Assembly: GCA_023396465.1 (NCBI GenBank)
Contig: JAEWWF010000328.1
Location: 1 to 14,410 of the forward strand
Length of the DNA: 14,410 nt
Origin: Pseudomonadota bacterium
GTDB taxonomy: Bacteria; Pseudomonadota; Alphaproteobacteria; Rhodospirillales; Rhodospirillaceae
Direction: 5' to 3'
The notes under the pieces are model-generated. The model did no database searches, was not told the origin of the DNA, and was given only the letters and a program-made list of their open reading frames with translations. Of this stretch, positions 6,055 through 12,993 are shown piece after piece; position 1 is the stretch's first letter, and each line of letters begins with the position of its first letter. The translations under genes and the position numbers were made by a program.

Positions 6055-6885
6055 ATGACGCCACCTGAAATCCGGCCCGCCGCAGGGCCCTCCGCCTCCA
6101 TATCCTCTCTTGACACGGCGAACGCCGACACGCCCTCCGTTCACGTCCATGCCGCCCGGCTGGAATGGCGCGGCACGGCCCTGTTCGACGCCCTGGACTT
6201 CACCATGGCCGCTGGCCGCTGGACCTGCCTGCTGGGTCCGAGCGGGGTCGGTAAATCGACCTTGCTGCGGCTGGTGGCCGGCCTCGCCCCCGCCCATGCC
6301 GACAGCCGGGTCACCTGCGGCGACGGCCTGCCCCTGACCGGGCGGGTCGCCTACATGGCCCAAACCGACCTGCTGCTGCCGTGGCTGTCCGTGCTCGACA
6401 ACGCCCTGCTCGGTGCCCGGCTGCGCGGGGAGCCGGCCAACCGGGCCCGTGCCCTGGACCTGCTGGATGCCGTCGGCCTCCAAACGGCGGCGGACAAGCG
6501 TCCGTCCGAACTGTCGGGCGGCATGCGGCAGCGGGCGGCGCTGGTACGGACGCTGATGGAGGATCGGCCGGTCATCCTCATGGACGAGCCGTTCTCGGCC
6601 CTTGATGCCGTCATCCGGCTGCGATTGCAGGCCCTGGCCGCCGACCTGCTGCGCGGCCGCACCGTGCTGCTGGTGACCCATGACCCCCTGGAGGCCCTGC
6701 GCCTGGGCGACCGCATCCATGTCATGTCGGGGCGTCCCGCCCGTCTGGATGCTCCCCTGGAGCCGCCCGGACCGACACCGCGCCCGGTGGGCGATCCGGT
6801 CCTTCTGGCCTTGCAGGCGGATCTTCTCGGGCGGCTGACGGCGGCGGCGGACGCGGCAGAGGCGGAAGCGGAGACCGCGCCATGA
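6055..6885 (+). CDS. thiZ: ABC transporter ATP-binding protein, thiamine pyrimidine precursor import (ThiZ-like)
   Basis: This is the cytoplasmic ATPase of the importer, 276 residues. Walker A is GPSGVGKST at 61-69, the Q-loop glutamine is Gln103 (YMAQTDLLLPW), and the signature is LSGGMRQRA at 153-161. Walker B is VILMDEPFSALD at 173-184, with catalytic Glu178, and the H-loop is His209 in LVTHDPLEAL. The sequence type is that of nitrate/taurine/sulfonate-family ATPases, which includes ThiZ. The TPP riboswitch directly upstream gives the substrate class. The first 25 or so residues are a low-complexity extension before the ABC domain. The chosen ATG has only a weak AGG four bases upstream, next to riboswitch P1, which suits a start that must be tightly controlled. 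The stop overlaps the permease start (ATGA). Confidence 0.9.
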   Translation: MTPPEIRPAAGPSASISSLDTANADTPSVHVHAARLEWRGTALFDALDFTMAAGRWTCLLGPSGVGKSTLLRLVAGLAPAHADSRVTCGDGLPLTGRVAYMAQTDLLLPWLSVLDNALLGARLRGEPANRARALDLLDAVGLQTAADKRPSELSGGMRQRAALVRTLMEDRPVILMDEPFSALDAVIRLRLQALAADLLRGRTVLLVTHDPLEALRLGDRIHVMSGRPARLDAPLEPPGPTPRPVGDPVLLALQADLLGRLTAAADAAEAEAETAP

Positions 6886-7646
6886 CCCTCGGTGCCCGCC
6901 CCCTTCGCATCCTCGTCACCGTGGCGGGACTGACCGGCCTGTGGCACCTCGGCCACTTGGCCGCCGGGGGGCGCAGCTACCTGCTGCCGTCACCGTGGCA
7001 GACGGTCATCGCCCTGATCGAGCGCTGGGACACCATCGCCGGCCATGCCGGTGTGACCATCGTGGAAATCCTGCTCGGCCTCTCCCTCGGCTGCCTGCTG
7101 GGCGTCGGCACCGCGTTGCTGCTGGCCCTGTTCCGGCCGGTGCGGCAATGGCTGATGCCGGTGCTGGTGGTCAGCCAGGCGATTCCGGTGTTCGCCATCG
7201 CGCCGCTGCTGGTGCTGTGGCTCGGCTACGGCCTTGGCAGCAAGGTCGCCATGGCCATGCTGATCATCTACTTCCCCGTCACCACCGCCTTCTTCGACGG
7301 CCTGCGCCGTACCGAAACCGGATGGCTCGACCTCGCCCGCGTCATGGGCGGCGGCCGCTGGGCGGTGCTGTGGCGCATCCGCCTGCCGGCCGCCCTGCCC
7401 GCCTTCGCCTCCGGCCTGCGGGTGGCGACGGCGGTCGCGCCCATTGGCGCCGTGGTGGGGGAATGGGTGGGTTCCTCCGCCGGGCTCGGCTACCTGATGC
7501 TGCACGCCAATGCCCGCATGCAGGTGCCGCTGATGTTCGCCGCCCTGCTGGTGCTGGCGGCCTTTTCCATCACCCTTTACGCCCTGGTCGATGCCGGGCT
7601 GCGTCGAGCCCTGCCCTGGGTGCCCGACGATCAGCGTGAGTCCTGA
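6882..7646 (+). CDS. thiX: ABC transporter permease, thiamine pyrimidine precursor import (ThiX-like)
   Basis: This is the inner-membrane channel subunit of the importer, 254 residues with about six predicted hydrophobic helices, as in the BPD_transp_1 family. The cytoplasmic loop that contacts the ATPase is visible as DLARVMGGGRWAVLWRIRLP from residue 150, a form of the EAA motif with the conserved G and LP. It is followed by PIGAVVGEWVGSSAGLGYLM, typical of the SsuC/TauC/ThiX group. The ATG overlaps the ATPase stop codon, indicating translational coupling, and GGAG lies nine bases upstream. Specificity is inferred from the riboswitch and from the binding protein encoded next. Confidence 0.9.
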   Translation: MTLGARPLRILVTVAGLTGLWHLGHLAAGGRSYLLPSPWQTVIALIERWDTIAGHAGVTIVEILLGLSLGCLLGVGTALLLALFRPVRQWLMPVLVVSQAIPVFAIAPLLVLWLGYGLGSKVAMAMLIIYFPVTTAFFDGLRRTETGWLDLARVMGGGRWAVLWRIRLPAALPAFASGLRVATAVAPIGAVVGEWVGSSAGLGYLMLHANARMQVPLMFAALLVLAAFSITLYALVDAGLRRALPWVPDDQRES

Positions 7647-7691
7647 TCTGAGAGTTGCCGCACACCCCCTTACAATGCCAAGGAGACCGAG

Positions 7692-8660
7692 ATGCCCCGC
7701 AGCCACCTCTCCCGTCTTGCCCGCGCCGTCGTGACGGCGGCGGGGCTCAGCTTGGCCGCTGCCACCCCGGCCGCCGCCGCCGACAAGCTGACGGTGTTGC
7801 TCGACTGGTTCGTGAACCCCGACCACGCGCCGCTGGTGGTGGCGCAGCAGAAGGGCTTCTTTGCCGATCAGGGCCTGGATGTCGAGTTGGTGGCCCCGGC
7901 CGACCCCAACGATCCGCCCAAGCTGGTGGCGGCCGGCCGCGCCGACATCGCCGTCAGCTATCAGCCGCAGTTGCATCTTCAGGCCGCCGAGGGCCTGCCG
8001 CTGAAGCGGTTCGGAACGTTGGTGGCGACGCCGCTCAACTCCCTGGTGACCTTGCAGGACAGCGGCATCGGCGGCCTGAGCGATCTGAAGGGCAAAAAGG
8101 TCGGCTTCTCGGTCGGCGGATTCGAGGATGCCTTGCTTGGGGCCATGCTGGCCTCGGCCGGGCTCGGCCTGAAGGACGTCGAACTGGTGAACGTCAACTT
8201 CGCCCTGTCGCCGGCGCTGCTGTCCGGTCAGGTCGATGCGGTGATCGGCGCCTTCCGCAACTTTGAACTGAACCAGCTGTCCATCGAGGGGCACACCGGC
8301 ATCGCCTTCTACCCGGAGGAGCACGGGGTGCCGACTTATGACGAACTGATCCTGATCGCCAATGCCGAGCGCATGGACGACCCGCGCCTGCCCCGGTTTC
8401 TGGATGCGGTGGAACGCGGCACCCATTACCTGCTCAATCATCCGGAAGAAAGCTGGCAATTGTTCATCAAGGCTCACCCCGACCTTGACGACGAGTTGAA
8501 CCGCCGCGCCTGGGCCGATACCCTGCCGCGGTTCGATCTGACGCCAGCGGCACTCGATTCCGCCCGCTACCGTCGCTTCGCCGCCTTCCTGGAAGCCCAG
8601 GGCATGATCCCGGCACAGACAGAGCTGTCGAGCTACGCCGTCGAACTGCCCCGCCCGTAG
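7692..8660 (+). CDS. thiY: ThiY-like periplasmic binding protein for thiamine pyrimidine precursor (NMT1/THI5-like)
   Basis: This is the solute-binding subunit, 322 residues. The signal peptide runs from MPRSHLSRLARAVV to about residue 30 (PAAAADKL). The mature protein begins KLTVLLDWFVNPDHAPLVVA, a signature of the NMT1/THI5-like family. It continues with QQKGFFADQGLDVEL, KLVAAGRADIAVSYQPQ and a second-lobe segment, VDAVIGAFRNFELNQLSIEG. Characterised ThiY binds N-formyl-4-amino-5-aminomethyl-2-methylpyrimidine, a thiamine breakdown product; other relatives may carry the hydroxymethyl pyrimidine. AAGGAG stands seven bases before the ATG, and the gap from the permease gene is 45 bases. It is the last gene of the riboswitch operon; no thiamine salvage enzyme follows. 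Confidence 0.9.
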   Translation: MPRSHLSRLARAVVTAAGLSLAAATPAAAADKLTVLLDWFVNPDHAPLVVAQQKGFFADQGLDVELVAPADPNDPPKLVAAGRADIAVSYQPQLHLQAAEGLPLKRFGTLVATPLNSLVTLQDSGIGGLSDLKGKKVGFSVGGFEDALLGAMLASAGLGLKDVELVNVNFALSPALLSGQVDAVIGAFRNFELNQLSIEGHTGIAFYPEEHGVPTYDELILIANAERMDDPRLPRFLDAVERGTHYLLNHPEESWQLFIKAHPDLDDELNRRAWADTLPRFDLTPAALDSARYRRFAAFLEAQGMIPAQTELSSYAVELPRP

Positions 8661-8687
8661 CGCCCGACGCCGGCCTCCCGTCGCCGC

Positions 8688-8706
8688 TGGAGTCATCGGC
8701 ACTCCA
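8688..8706 (+). terminator. Short hairpin after the thiamine transport operon
   Basis: TGGAGT (8688-8693) and ACTCCA (8701-8706) form a perfect six-base stem with a seven-base loop, 27 bases after the thiY stop codon. Only TTG follows, so it is a weak terminator at best. Confidence 0.25.
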
Positions 8707-8771
8707 TTGCGTCGCGCCCTTCCGTCGGGACAGGAGGTTGCGCGGCGGCGGGATGCCAGCAATCTTTTTGC

Positions 8772-8801
8772 TTGGATCAGACAGCCCAAGAGTTCTATTT
8801 T
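8772..8801 (+). promoter_or_regulatory. Candidate promoter of the Mrp antiporter operon
   Basis: In a locally AT-rich patch, TTGGAT (8772-8777) and TATTTT (8796-8801) are separated by 18 bases. The -10 match is four of six and the -35 match is three of six. It stands about 60 bases before the first antiporter gene and is the only AT-rich patch in this gap. Confidence 0.3.
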
Positions 8802-8813
8802 CCCTATCCTGGT

Positions 8814-8829
8814 GCCCACGGTCGTGGGC
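8814..8829. promoter_or_regulatory. Inverted repeat in the leader of the antiporter operon
   Basis: GCCCACG and CGTGGGC form a perfect seven-base inverted repeat with a two-base centre (GT). It lies between the candidate promoter and the ribosome site of mrpE. It may be an operator; as RNA the two-base loop would force one or two pairs open. The binding factor is unknown. Confidence 0.35.
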
Positions 8830-8859
8830 GCAGCCTGCCACATTTTCCGGAGTTTCCTC

Positions 8860-9339
8860 GTGGTTCACGCCGCCGGCCTCGGGTTATCCCTGTTCGCCCT
8901 CTGGCTTCTGCTGTCGGGGTATTTCGTGCCCATGCTGCTCGGGCTGGGCGTGGCGTCCTGCGTTGCGATCGTGTGGATCCTGCACCGCATGGATGCCATC
9001 GACCATGAGAGCTTTCCCATCCGCATGCAGGTGCGCGGCCTGGCCTACTGGGTCTGGCTGATAAAGGAGATCCTCAAAAGCAACCTGACGGTCGCCCGCA
9101 TCATCCTCAGCCCGCGCCTGCCCATCTCGCCGACCATGCGCTCGGTGCGCGCCAGCCAGAGAACCGATATCGGCCGGGTGATTTACGCCAATTCCATCAC
9201 CCTGACACCGGGCACCGTCTCGGTCCACATGGCCGATGACGAGATCCTGGTCCACGCTCTGACCCGCGACGGCGCCGATAGCTTCGACGACCCCGACATG
9301 GATCGCCGCATCACCGTGCTGGAGGGGCCCGCCGCATGA
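8860..9339 (+). CDS. mrpE: Na+/H+ antiporter subunit E (MrpE/MnhE/MbhA-like)
   Basis: This is a small membrane subunit of the Mrp-type cation/proton antiporter, 159 residues with the chosen GTG start; MrpE of Bacillus subtilis is nearly the same size. Two hydrophobic helices occur near the N-terminus (LSLFALWLLLSGYFVPMLLGLGVASCVAIVWIL). Then comes AYWVWLIKEILKSNLTVARIIL, and the family motif YANSITLTPGTVSVHM with a soluble tail. GGAG lies seven bases before the GTG at 8860, and the product then starts VHAAGLGLSLFALW, as expected. A longer in-frame reading from 8707 would add 51 residues with no family resemblance across the likely promoter, so I reject it. It heads the antiporter operon; its stop overlaps the next start. 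Confidence 0.9.
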   Translation: MVHAAGLGLSLFALWLLLSGYFVPMLLGLGVASCVAIVWILHRMDAIDHESFPIRMQVRGLAYWVWLIKEILKSNLTVARIILSPRLPISPTMRSVRASQRTDIGRVIYANSITLTPGTVSVHMADDEILVHALTRDGADSFDDPDMDRRITVLEGPAA

Positions 9340-9629
9340 TGTTCGTTGCAACCACAGCCGCCATCCTGGTGACCATGGCGCTCGCCCTGGTGCGTGCCTA
9401 CGTGGGACCGAGCGTGTGGGACCGCATCCTCGCCGCCAACATGATCGGCACCAAGACGGTGCTGCTGATCTCCGTCCTCGGGTTCCTGAACGACCGGCCG
9501 GAGTGGGGCGACATCGCCCTCGCCTACGCGCTCATCAACTTCATCGGCATGATCGCGGTGATGAAGTTCTTCCGGTATCAGGGGCTGGTCGCGCCCTCGC
9601 CGGCCCCCGACGACAGCGGCGACATCTGA
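9336..9629 (+). CDS. mrpF: Na+/H+ antiporter subunit F (MrpF/MnhF/MbhB-like)
   Basis: This is a 97-residue membrane subunit with three predicted helices. The sequence RAYVGPSVWDRILAANMIGT is the conserved MrpF opening (GP...DR..A.N.IGT), followed by WGDIALAYALINFIGMIAVMKFF. It starts within the stop codon of mrpE (ATGA), with GGAGGGG about eight bases upstream. A short acidic tail (APDDSGDI) ends the protein. The complex is assembled from all subunits in the membrane; MrpF has no known separate catalytic role. Confidence 0.92.
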   Translation: MMFVATTAAILVTMALALVRAYVGPSVWDRILAANMIGTKTVLLISVLGFLNDRPEWGDIALAYALINFIGMIAVMKFFRYQGLVAPSPAPDDSGDI

Positions 9630-9646
9630 GGCGGGAGAACGGAGAT

Positions 9647-10027
9647 ATGGACCTCACCCTGCTGCGCGACGGCCTGAGTTGGGCCCTGCTGCTCACCGGC
9701 TCCTTCTTCCTGGTGGTCGGGGCGGTGGGCGTGCTGCGCATGCCTGACTTCTACACCCGCATGCACGCCGCCTCGCTGACGGATACCCTGGCGCCTCTCG
9801 GCATTCTCGGCGGTCTGATGCTGCAAGGCGGGCTGACCATCGTCACCATCAAGCTGGTGCTGGTGCTCGCCCTGCTGCTTCTGACCGGCCCCGTGGCGAG
9901 CCACGCGCTTTCCGCCGCCGCCCTCAGCCAGGGGCACAAGCCCCTGCTCGCCAAACCCGACGGCACGTTGCGGGCAACGGCGGTGGAGCTGCCAGCGGAA
10001 GCCGATATCGTGGAGACCCGGCCATGA
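9647..10027 (+). CDS. mrpG: Na+/H+ antiporter subunit G (MrpG/MnhG/MbhC-like)
   Basis: This is a 126-residue subunit with three predicted helices. GSFFLVVGAVGVLRMPDFYT, followed by RMHAASLTDTLAPLGILGGL, is the family signature (the GxxRxPDxYxRxHAAS pattern). The C-terminal 35 or so residues after the last helix are a hydrophilic tail, longer than needed for the core fold. It begins 17 bases after mrpF, with GGGAG nine bases before the ATG, and its stop overlaps the start of the MbhD-MbhE-like gene. Confidence 0.92.
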   Translation: MDLTLLRDGLSWALLLTGSFFLVVGAVGVLRMPDFYTRMHAASLTDTLAPLGILGGLMLQGGLTIVTIKLVLVLALLLLTGPVASHALSAAALSQGHKPLLAKPDGTLRATAVELPAEADIVETRP

Positions 10028-10638
10028 TCGCCGTCGTCGACGTCGCCCTGCTGCTGTTCCTGGTGGTCACCGCCCTTGCCATCGTGCGCATGCACAACCT
10101 GTTCGGCGTCGTCATGACCATGGGCATCTTCAGTCTGCTGTCGGCGGCCATCTTCACCACCCTCGATGCGGTCGATGTCGCCTTCACCGAAGCGGCCGTG
10201 GGCGCCGGCATCTCCACCGTCTTGATGCTCGGCACCCTGGCACTGACCGGGCGCTTCCAGAAGCCGGCGCGGCGCACCAACCACCTGTCCGCCCTGGCGG
10301 TGGTGGTGGTGACCGGCGCGGCGCTGATGTACGGCACCTACGACATGCCCGACTTCGGCGATCCGGAAAGCCCGGTGCAGCAGAACCGGGTGGCGGAACG
10401 CTACATCGTTGACTCCGCCCGCGAGATTGGCGTGCCCAATCTGGTGACCTCGGTGCTCGCCAGCTACCGCGGCTATGACACCCTGGGCGAGACGGTGGTG
10501 GTGTTCACCGCCGCCATCGCCGTCCTGCTGCTGCTCGGCCGAACCCGCCGCGAGCGGCAGGACCTGGCCGAGCGCGCCCGCCGACTGGCGGCGCAGCCCA
10601 AAACGGAGGCCACGGCGGCGGAGGACGGCAGCCCGTGA
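10024..10638 (+). CDS. MbhD-MbhE fusion subunit (equivalent to the C-terminal part of MrpA)
   Basis: This is a 204-residue membrane subunit. The N-terminal half matches the MbhD/DUF4040 type, with helices and the conserved acidic motif DVAFTEAAVGAGI, in which Glu56 is the expected proton-path glutamate. The second half matches the MbhE type: NRVAERYIVDSAREIGVPNL, then VTSVLASYRGYDTLGETVVV with conserved Glu156, then a last helix. In classical Mrp operons these two modules form the C-terminal end of the large MrpA protein; here they are a separate fused gene. A charged tail of about 30 residues follows. It overlaps the stop of mrpG (ATGA), has GGAG eight bases upstream, and its stop overlaps the GTG of mrpB. 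Automated labels may call it subunit B because of DUF4040. Confidence 0.85.
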   Translation: MIAVVDVALLLFLVVTALAIVRMHNLFGVVMTMGIFSLLSAAIFTTLDAVDVAFTEAAVGAGISTVLMLGTLALTGRFQKPARRTNHLSALAVVVVTGAALMYGTYDMPDFGDPESPVQQNRVAERYIVDSAREIGVPNLVTSVLASYRGYDTLGETVVVFTAAIAVLLLLGRTRRERQDLAERARRLAAQPKTEATAAEDGSP

Positions 10639-11051
10639 AGTACAATCCCATCCTACGCGCGACGGCCAAGTTCCTCATCGGGCCAATCATGCTGTTCGCG
10701 CTCTACGTCCAGTTCCATGGCGATTTCGGCCCCGGCGGCGGCTTCCAGGCCGGCGTGTTCTTCGCCGTCGCCTTCATCCTCTATGCCCTGATCTTCGGCC
10801 TCGACAATGCCCGCCGGGTGGCCCCCATGTGGCTGCTGCGCCTGCTGGCCGCCTTCGGCGTGCTGCTCTATGGCGGCGTCGGCGTCGTCAGCATGATGCT
10901 CGGCGGCCCCTTCCTCGACTACAACGTGCTGTCGCACGACCCCACCCACGGTCAGCATCTGGGCATTCTGCTGGTCGAGGCCGGCGTCGGCATCACGGTG
11001 GCGGCGGTGATGATGCTGTTGTTCTTCTCCTTCACGGGGCGCAAGGCATGA
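10635..11051 (+). CDS. mrpB: Na+/H+ antiporter subunit B (MrpB/MnhB/MbhF-like)
   Basis: This is a 138-residue subunit with four predicted helices. The signature is LYVQFHGDFGPGGGFQAGVF (the GxxxPGGGFQAG pattern of the MnhB family) near residues 23-42. It is followed by YALIFGLDNARRVAP and, near the end, HLGILLVEAGVGITVAAVMM. The start is GTG inside the previous stop codon (GTGA), with GGAGGA about nine bases upstream. Its stop overlaps mrpC. Confidence 0.92.
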   Translation: MKYNPILRATAKFLIGPIMLFALYVQFHGDFGPGGGFQAGVFFAVAFILYALIFGLDNARRVAPMWLLRLLAAFGVLLYGGVGVVSMMLGGPFLDYNVLSHDPTHGQHLGILLVEAGVGITVAAVMMLLFFSFTGRKA

Positions 11052-11515
11052 CCGGCATCGTGGAGATCGTCGTCGATCACTGGAACTACTGGATCTTCAT
11101 CACCCTGATGATGATCGGCTTCTACGTGGTCATCGCCCGCGGCAATCTGGTGAAGAAACTGGTCGGCCTCAACATCTTCCAGACCAGCGTCTTCCTGCTG
11201 TACATCAGCATGGGCAAGGTGGAGGGCGGCACCGCCCCCATCCTGGTCGCCGAGGAGATGGCCGAAGCCGGCCCGGTGCTCTACACCAACCCGCTGCCGA
11301 GTGTGCTGATCCTTACCGCCATCGTCGTCGGCGTGGCGACCACGGCGCTCGGCCTTGCCCTGGCGGTGCGCATCAAGGAGAGCTACGGAACCGTGGAGGA
11401 GGACGAGATCATCGACCTCGACCGTGACGAGGACGCCGCCGAACTGGCCCGCCGCGACGCGGCCGCCGCCGCTGCCTCTGGCGTGCCGATCAAGCCGACG
11501 GAGGACGCCGCGTGA
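11048..11515 (+). CDS. mrpC: Na+/H+ antiporter subunit C (MrpC/MnhC/MbhG, NuoK-like)
   Basis: This is a NuoK-type subunit with three helices, 155 residues. FITLMMIGFYVVIARGNLVK, then KLVGLNIFQTSVFLLYISMG, match the conserved first and second helices, and NPLPSVLILTAIVVGVATTALGL is the conserved third. After residue 115 or so comes a tail not present in the short family members. It is acidic (EEDEIIDLDRDEDAAE) and then alanine-rich, and probably lies in the cytoplasm. The ATG overlaps the mrpB stop; the ribosome site is weak, so translation probably depends on coupling. Its stop overlaps the next GTG start. Confidence 0.92.
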   Translation: MTGIVEIVVDHWNYWIFITLMMIGFYVVIARGNLVKKLVGLNIFQTSVFLLYISMGKVEGGTAPILVAEEMAEAGPVLYTNPLPSVLILTAIVVGVATTALGLALAVRIKESYGTVEEDEIIDLDRDEDAAELARRDAAAAAASGVPIKPTEDAA

Positions 11516-12993
11516 TCCTCGCCAATCTCGCCGCCCTGCAAGTGGTGGTGCCGCTGCTGTCCGCCCCCATCGGCATCGTCCTGCGTCAGCCGACCCTCGC
11601 CTGGGCGTGGGCGACCCTGGTGGCGGTCACCGCCTTTGCCTGTTCCATCGGGTTGTTCTTCCAGGTGCAGGCCACCGGCACCATCTCCTATGCCCTTGGC
11701 AACTGGCCGGCGCCGTGGGGGATCGAGTACCGCATCGATGCGCTGTCGTCCTACATGCTGGTTCTCATTTCCGGCATCGCCGCCGCCGTGCTGCTCTACG
11801 CCCGTGAGTCGGTCGAAGCCGAGATCGACGAGGGCCGCATCTACCTGTTCTATGTCGCCTATCTGTTGTGTGTCGCCGGCCTGCTCGGCATGGTCATCAC
11901 CGGCGACGCCTTCAACGTCTTCGTGTTCCTGGAAATCTCGTCGCTGTCGAGCTACGCCATGATCGCCCTCGGGCGGTCGCGTCGGGCCATCTCGGCGGCC
12001 TACCACTACCTGATCCTTGGCACCGTCGGCGCCACCTTCTACGTCATCGGCCTCGGCATCGTGTACATGCTGACCGGCACGCTCAACATGGCCGATCTGG
12101 CCTCGCTGATGGAACAGGCGGCCGGCTACCGCACGCTGGAGGTGGCGCTGGCCTTCTTCACCGTCGGCCTGGCGCTGAAGCTGGCGCTGTTCCCGCTGCA
12201 CAAATGGCTGCCCGACGCCTATACCTACGCGCCTTCGGTGGTGTCCGCCTTCCTTGCCGCCACGGCCACCAAGGTGGCGCTCTATGTGATGATCCGGGTG
12301 TTCTTCTCGGTGTTCGGGGCGGCCTATCTGGTGGAGGGTATTCCGGTCGCCTCCGTGTTGATGGTGCTGGCGCTGGCCGCCATGTTCTCCGGCTCCGCCG
12401 TCGCCATCTGGCAGACCGACATCAAACGCAGCCTTGCCTATTCCTCGGTGGCGCAGATCGGCTACATGGTGCTCGGCGTGTCGCTGGTCTCGGTCGCCGG
12501 CATGGCGGCGGGCCTGCTGCACCTGTTCAACCACGCGCTGATGAAGGGTGCCCTGTTCCTGGCGCTGGGCGCGGTGTTCCTGCGCATCGGCTCGGTTCAC
12601 ATCAAGGACATGGAGGGCATCGCCCGGCAGATGCCGCTGACCATGGCGGCCTTCGTCGTCGGTGGCCTGTCGCTGATCGGCGTACCGCTGACCGCCGGCT
12701 TCGTCTCCAAGTGGTATCTGATGATGGCTGCCTTCCAGAGCGGCCTGTGGTGGCTGGCGGTGCTGATCGTGCTGTCGAGCCTGCTGGCCGTCATTTATGT
12801 GTGGCGGGTGGTCGAAGCCGCCTATCTGCGCCCACGACCGCCGGGAGCGGTACAGGCGCGCGAGGCGCCATGGTCCATGCTGCTGCCCATGTGGGGCCTG
12901 GCGCTGGCCAACATCTGGTTCGGACTTGATACCCGCTTCAGCATGGGCGCCGCCGAAGCCGCCGCCCGCGCCGCCCTGGGAGGCGCCGGATGA
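11512..12993 (+). CDS. mrpD: Proton-conducting antiporter subunit, MrpD/MbhH (NuoN-like)
   Basis: This is a large membrane subunit of 493 residues with about 14 helices, of the family shared by Mrp antiporters and complex I NuoL/M/N. Key proton-path residues are visible: Glu141 in NVFVFLEISSLSSYAMIALG, Lys223 in LALKLALFPLHKWLPDAYTY, and Lys254 in FLAATATKVALYVMIRVF. A later conserved helix reads DIKRSLAYSSVAQIGYMVLG. The start is GTG within the mrpC stop codon (GTGA), with GGAGG seven bases upstream. The stop overlaps the next ATG. It pairs with a second, similar subunit downstream. The ion exchanged (Na+, K+ or another) cannot be told from the sequence. Confidence 0.92.
   Translation: MILANLAALQVVVPLLSAPIGIVLRQPTLAWAWATLVAVTAFACSIGLFFQVQATGTISYALGNWPAPWGIEYRIDALSSYMLVLISGIAAAVLLYARESVEAEIDEGRIYLFYVAYLLCVAGLLGMVITGDAFNVFVFLEISSLSSYAMIALGRSRRAISAAYHYLILGTVGATFYVIGLGIVYMLTGTLNMADLASLMEQAAGYRTLEVALAFFTVGLALKLALFPLHKWLPDAYTYAPSVVSAFLAATATKVALYVMIRVFFSVFGAAYLVEGIPVASVLMVLALAAMFSGSAVAIWQTDIKRSLAYSSVAQIGYMVLGVSLVSVAGMAAGLLHLFNHALMKGALFLALGAVFLRIGSVHIKDMEGIARQMPLTMAAFVVGGLSLIGVPLTAGFVSKWYLMMAAFQSGLWWLAVLIVLSSLLAVIYVWRVVEAAYLRPRPPGAVQAREAPWSMLLPMWGLALANIWFGLDTRFSMGAAEAAARAALGGAG

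Noticed and set aside
6990..8843. Long open frame on the minus strand opposite the thiamine permease and binding-protein genes
   Set aside because: It is antisense to two clear ABC transporter genes. Its translation is rich in His, Gln, Gly and Arg with no family signature. Long antisense frames are expected in sequence this GC-rich.
8707..8859. N-terminal extension of mrpE by 51 codons
   Set aside because: The extra residues resemble no MrpE and cover the candidate promoter and inverted repeat. The GTG at 8860 has a proper ribosome site and gives the usual length.
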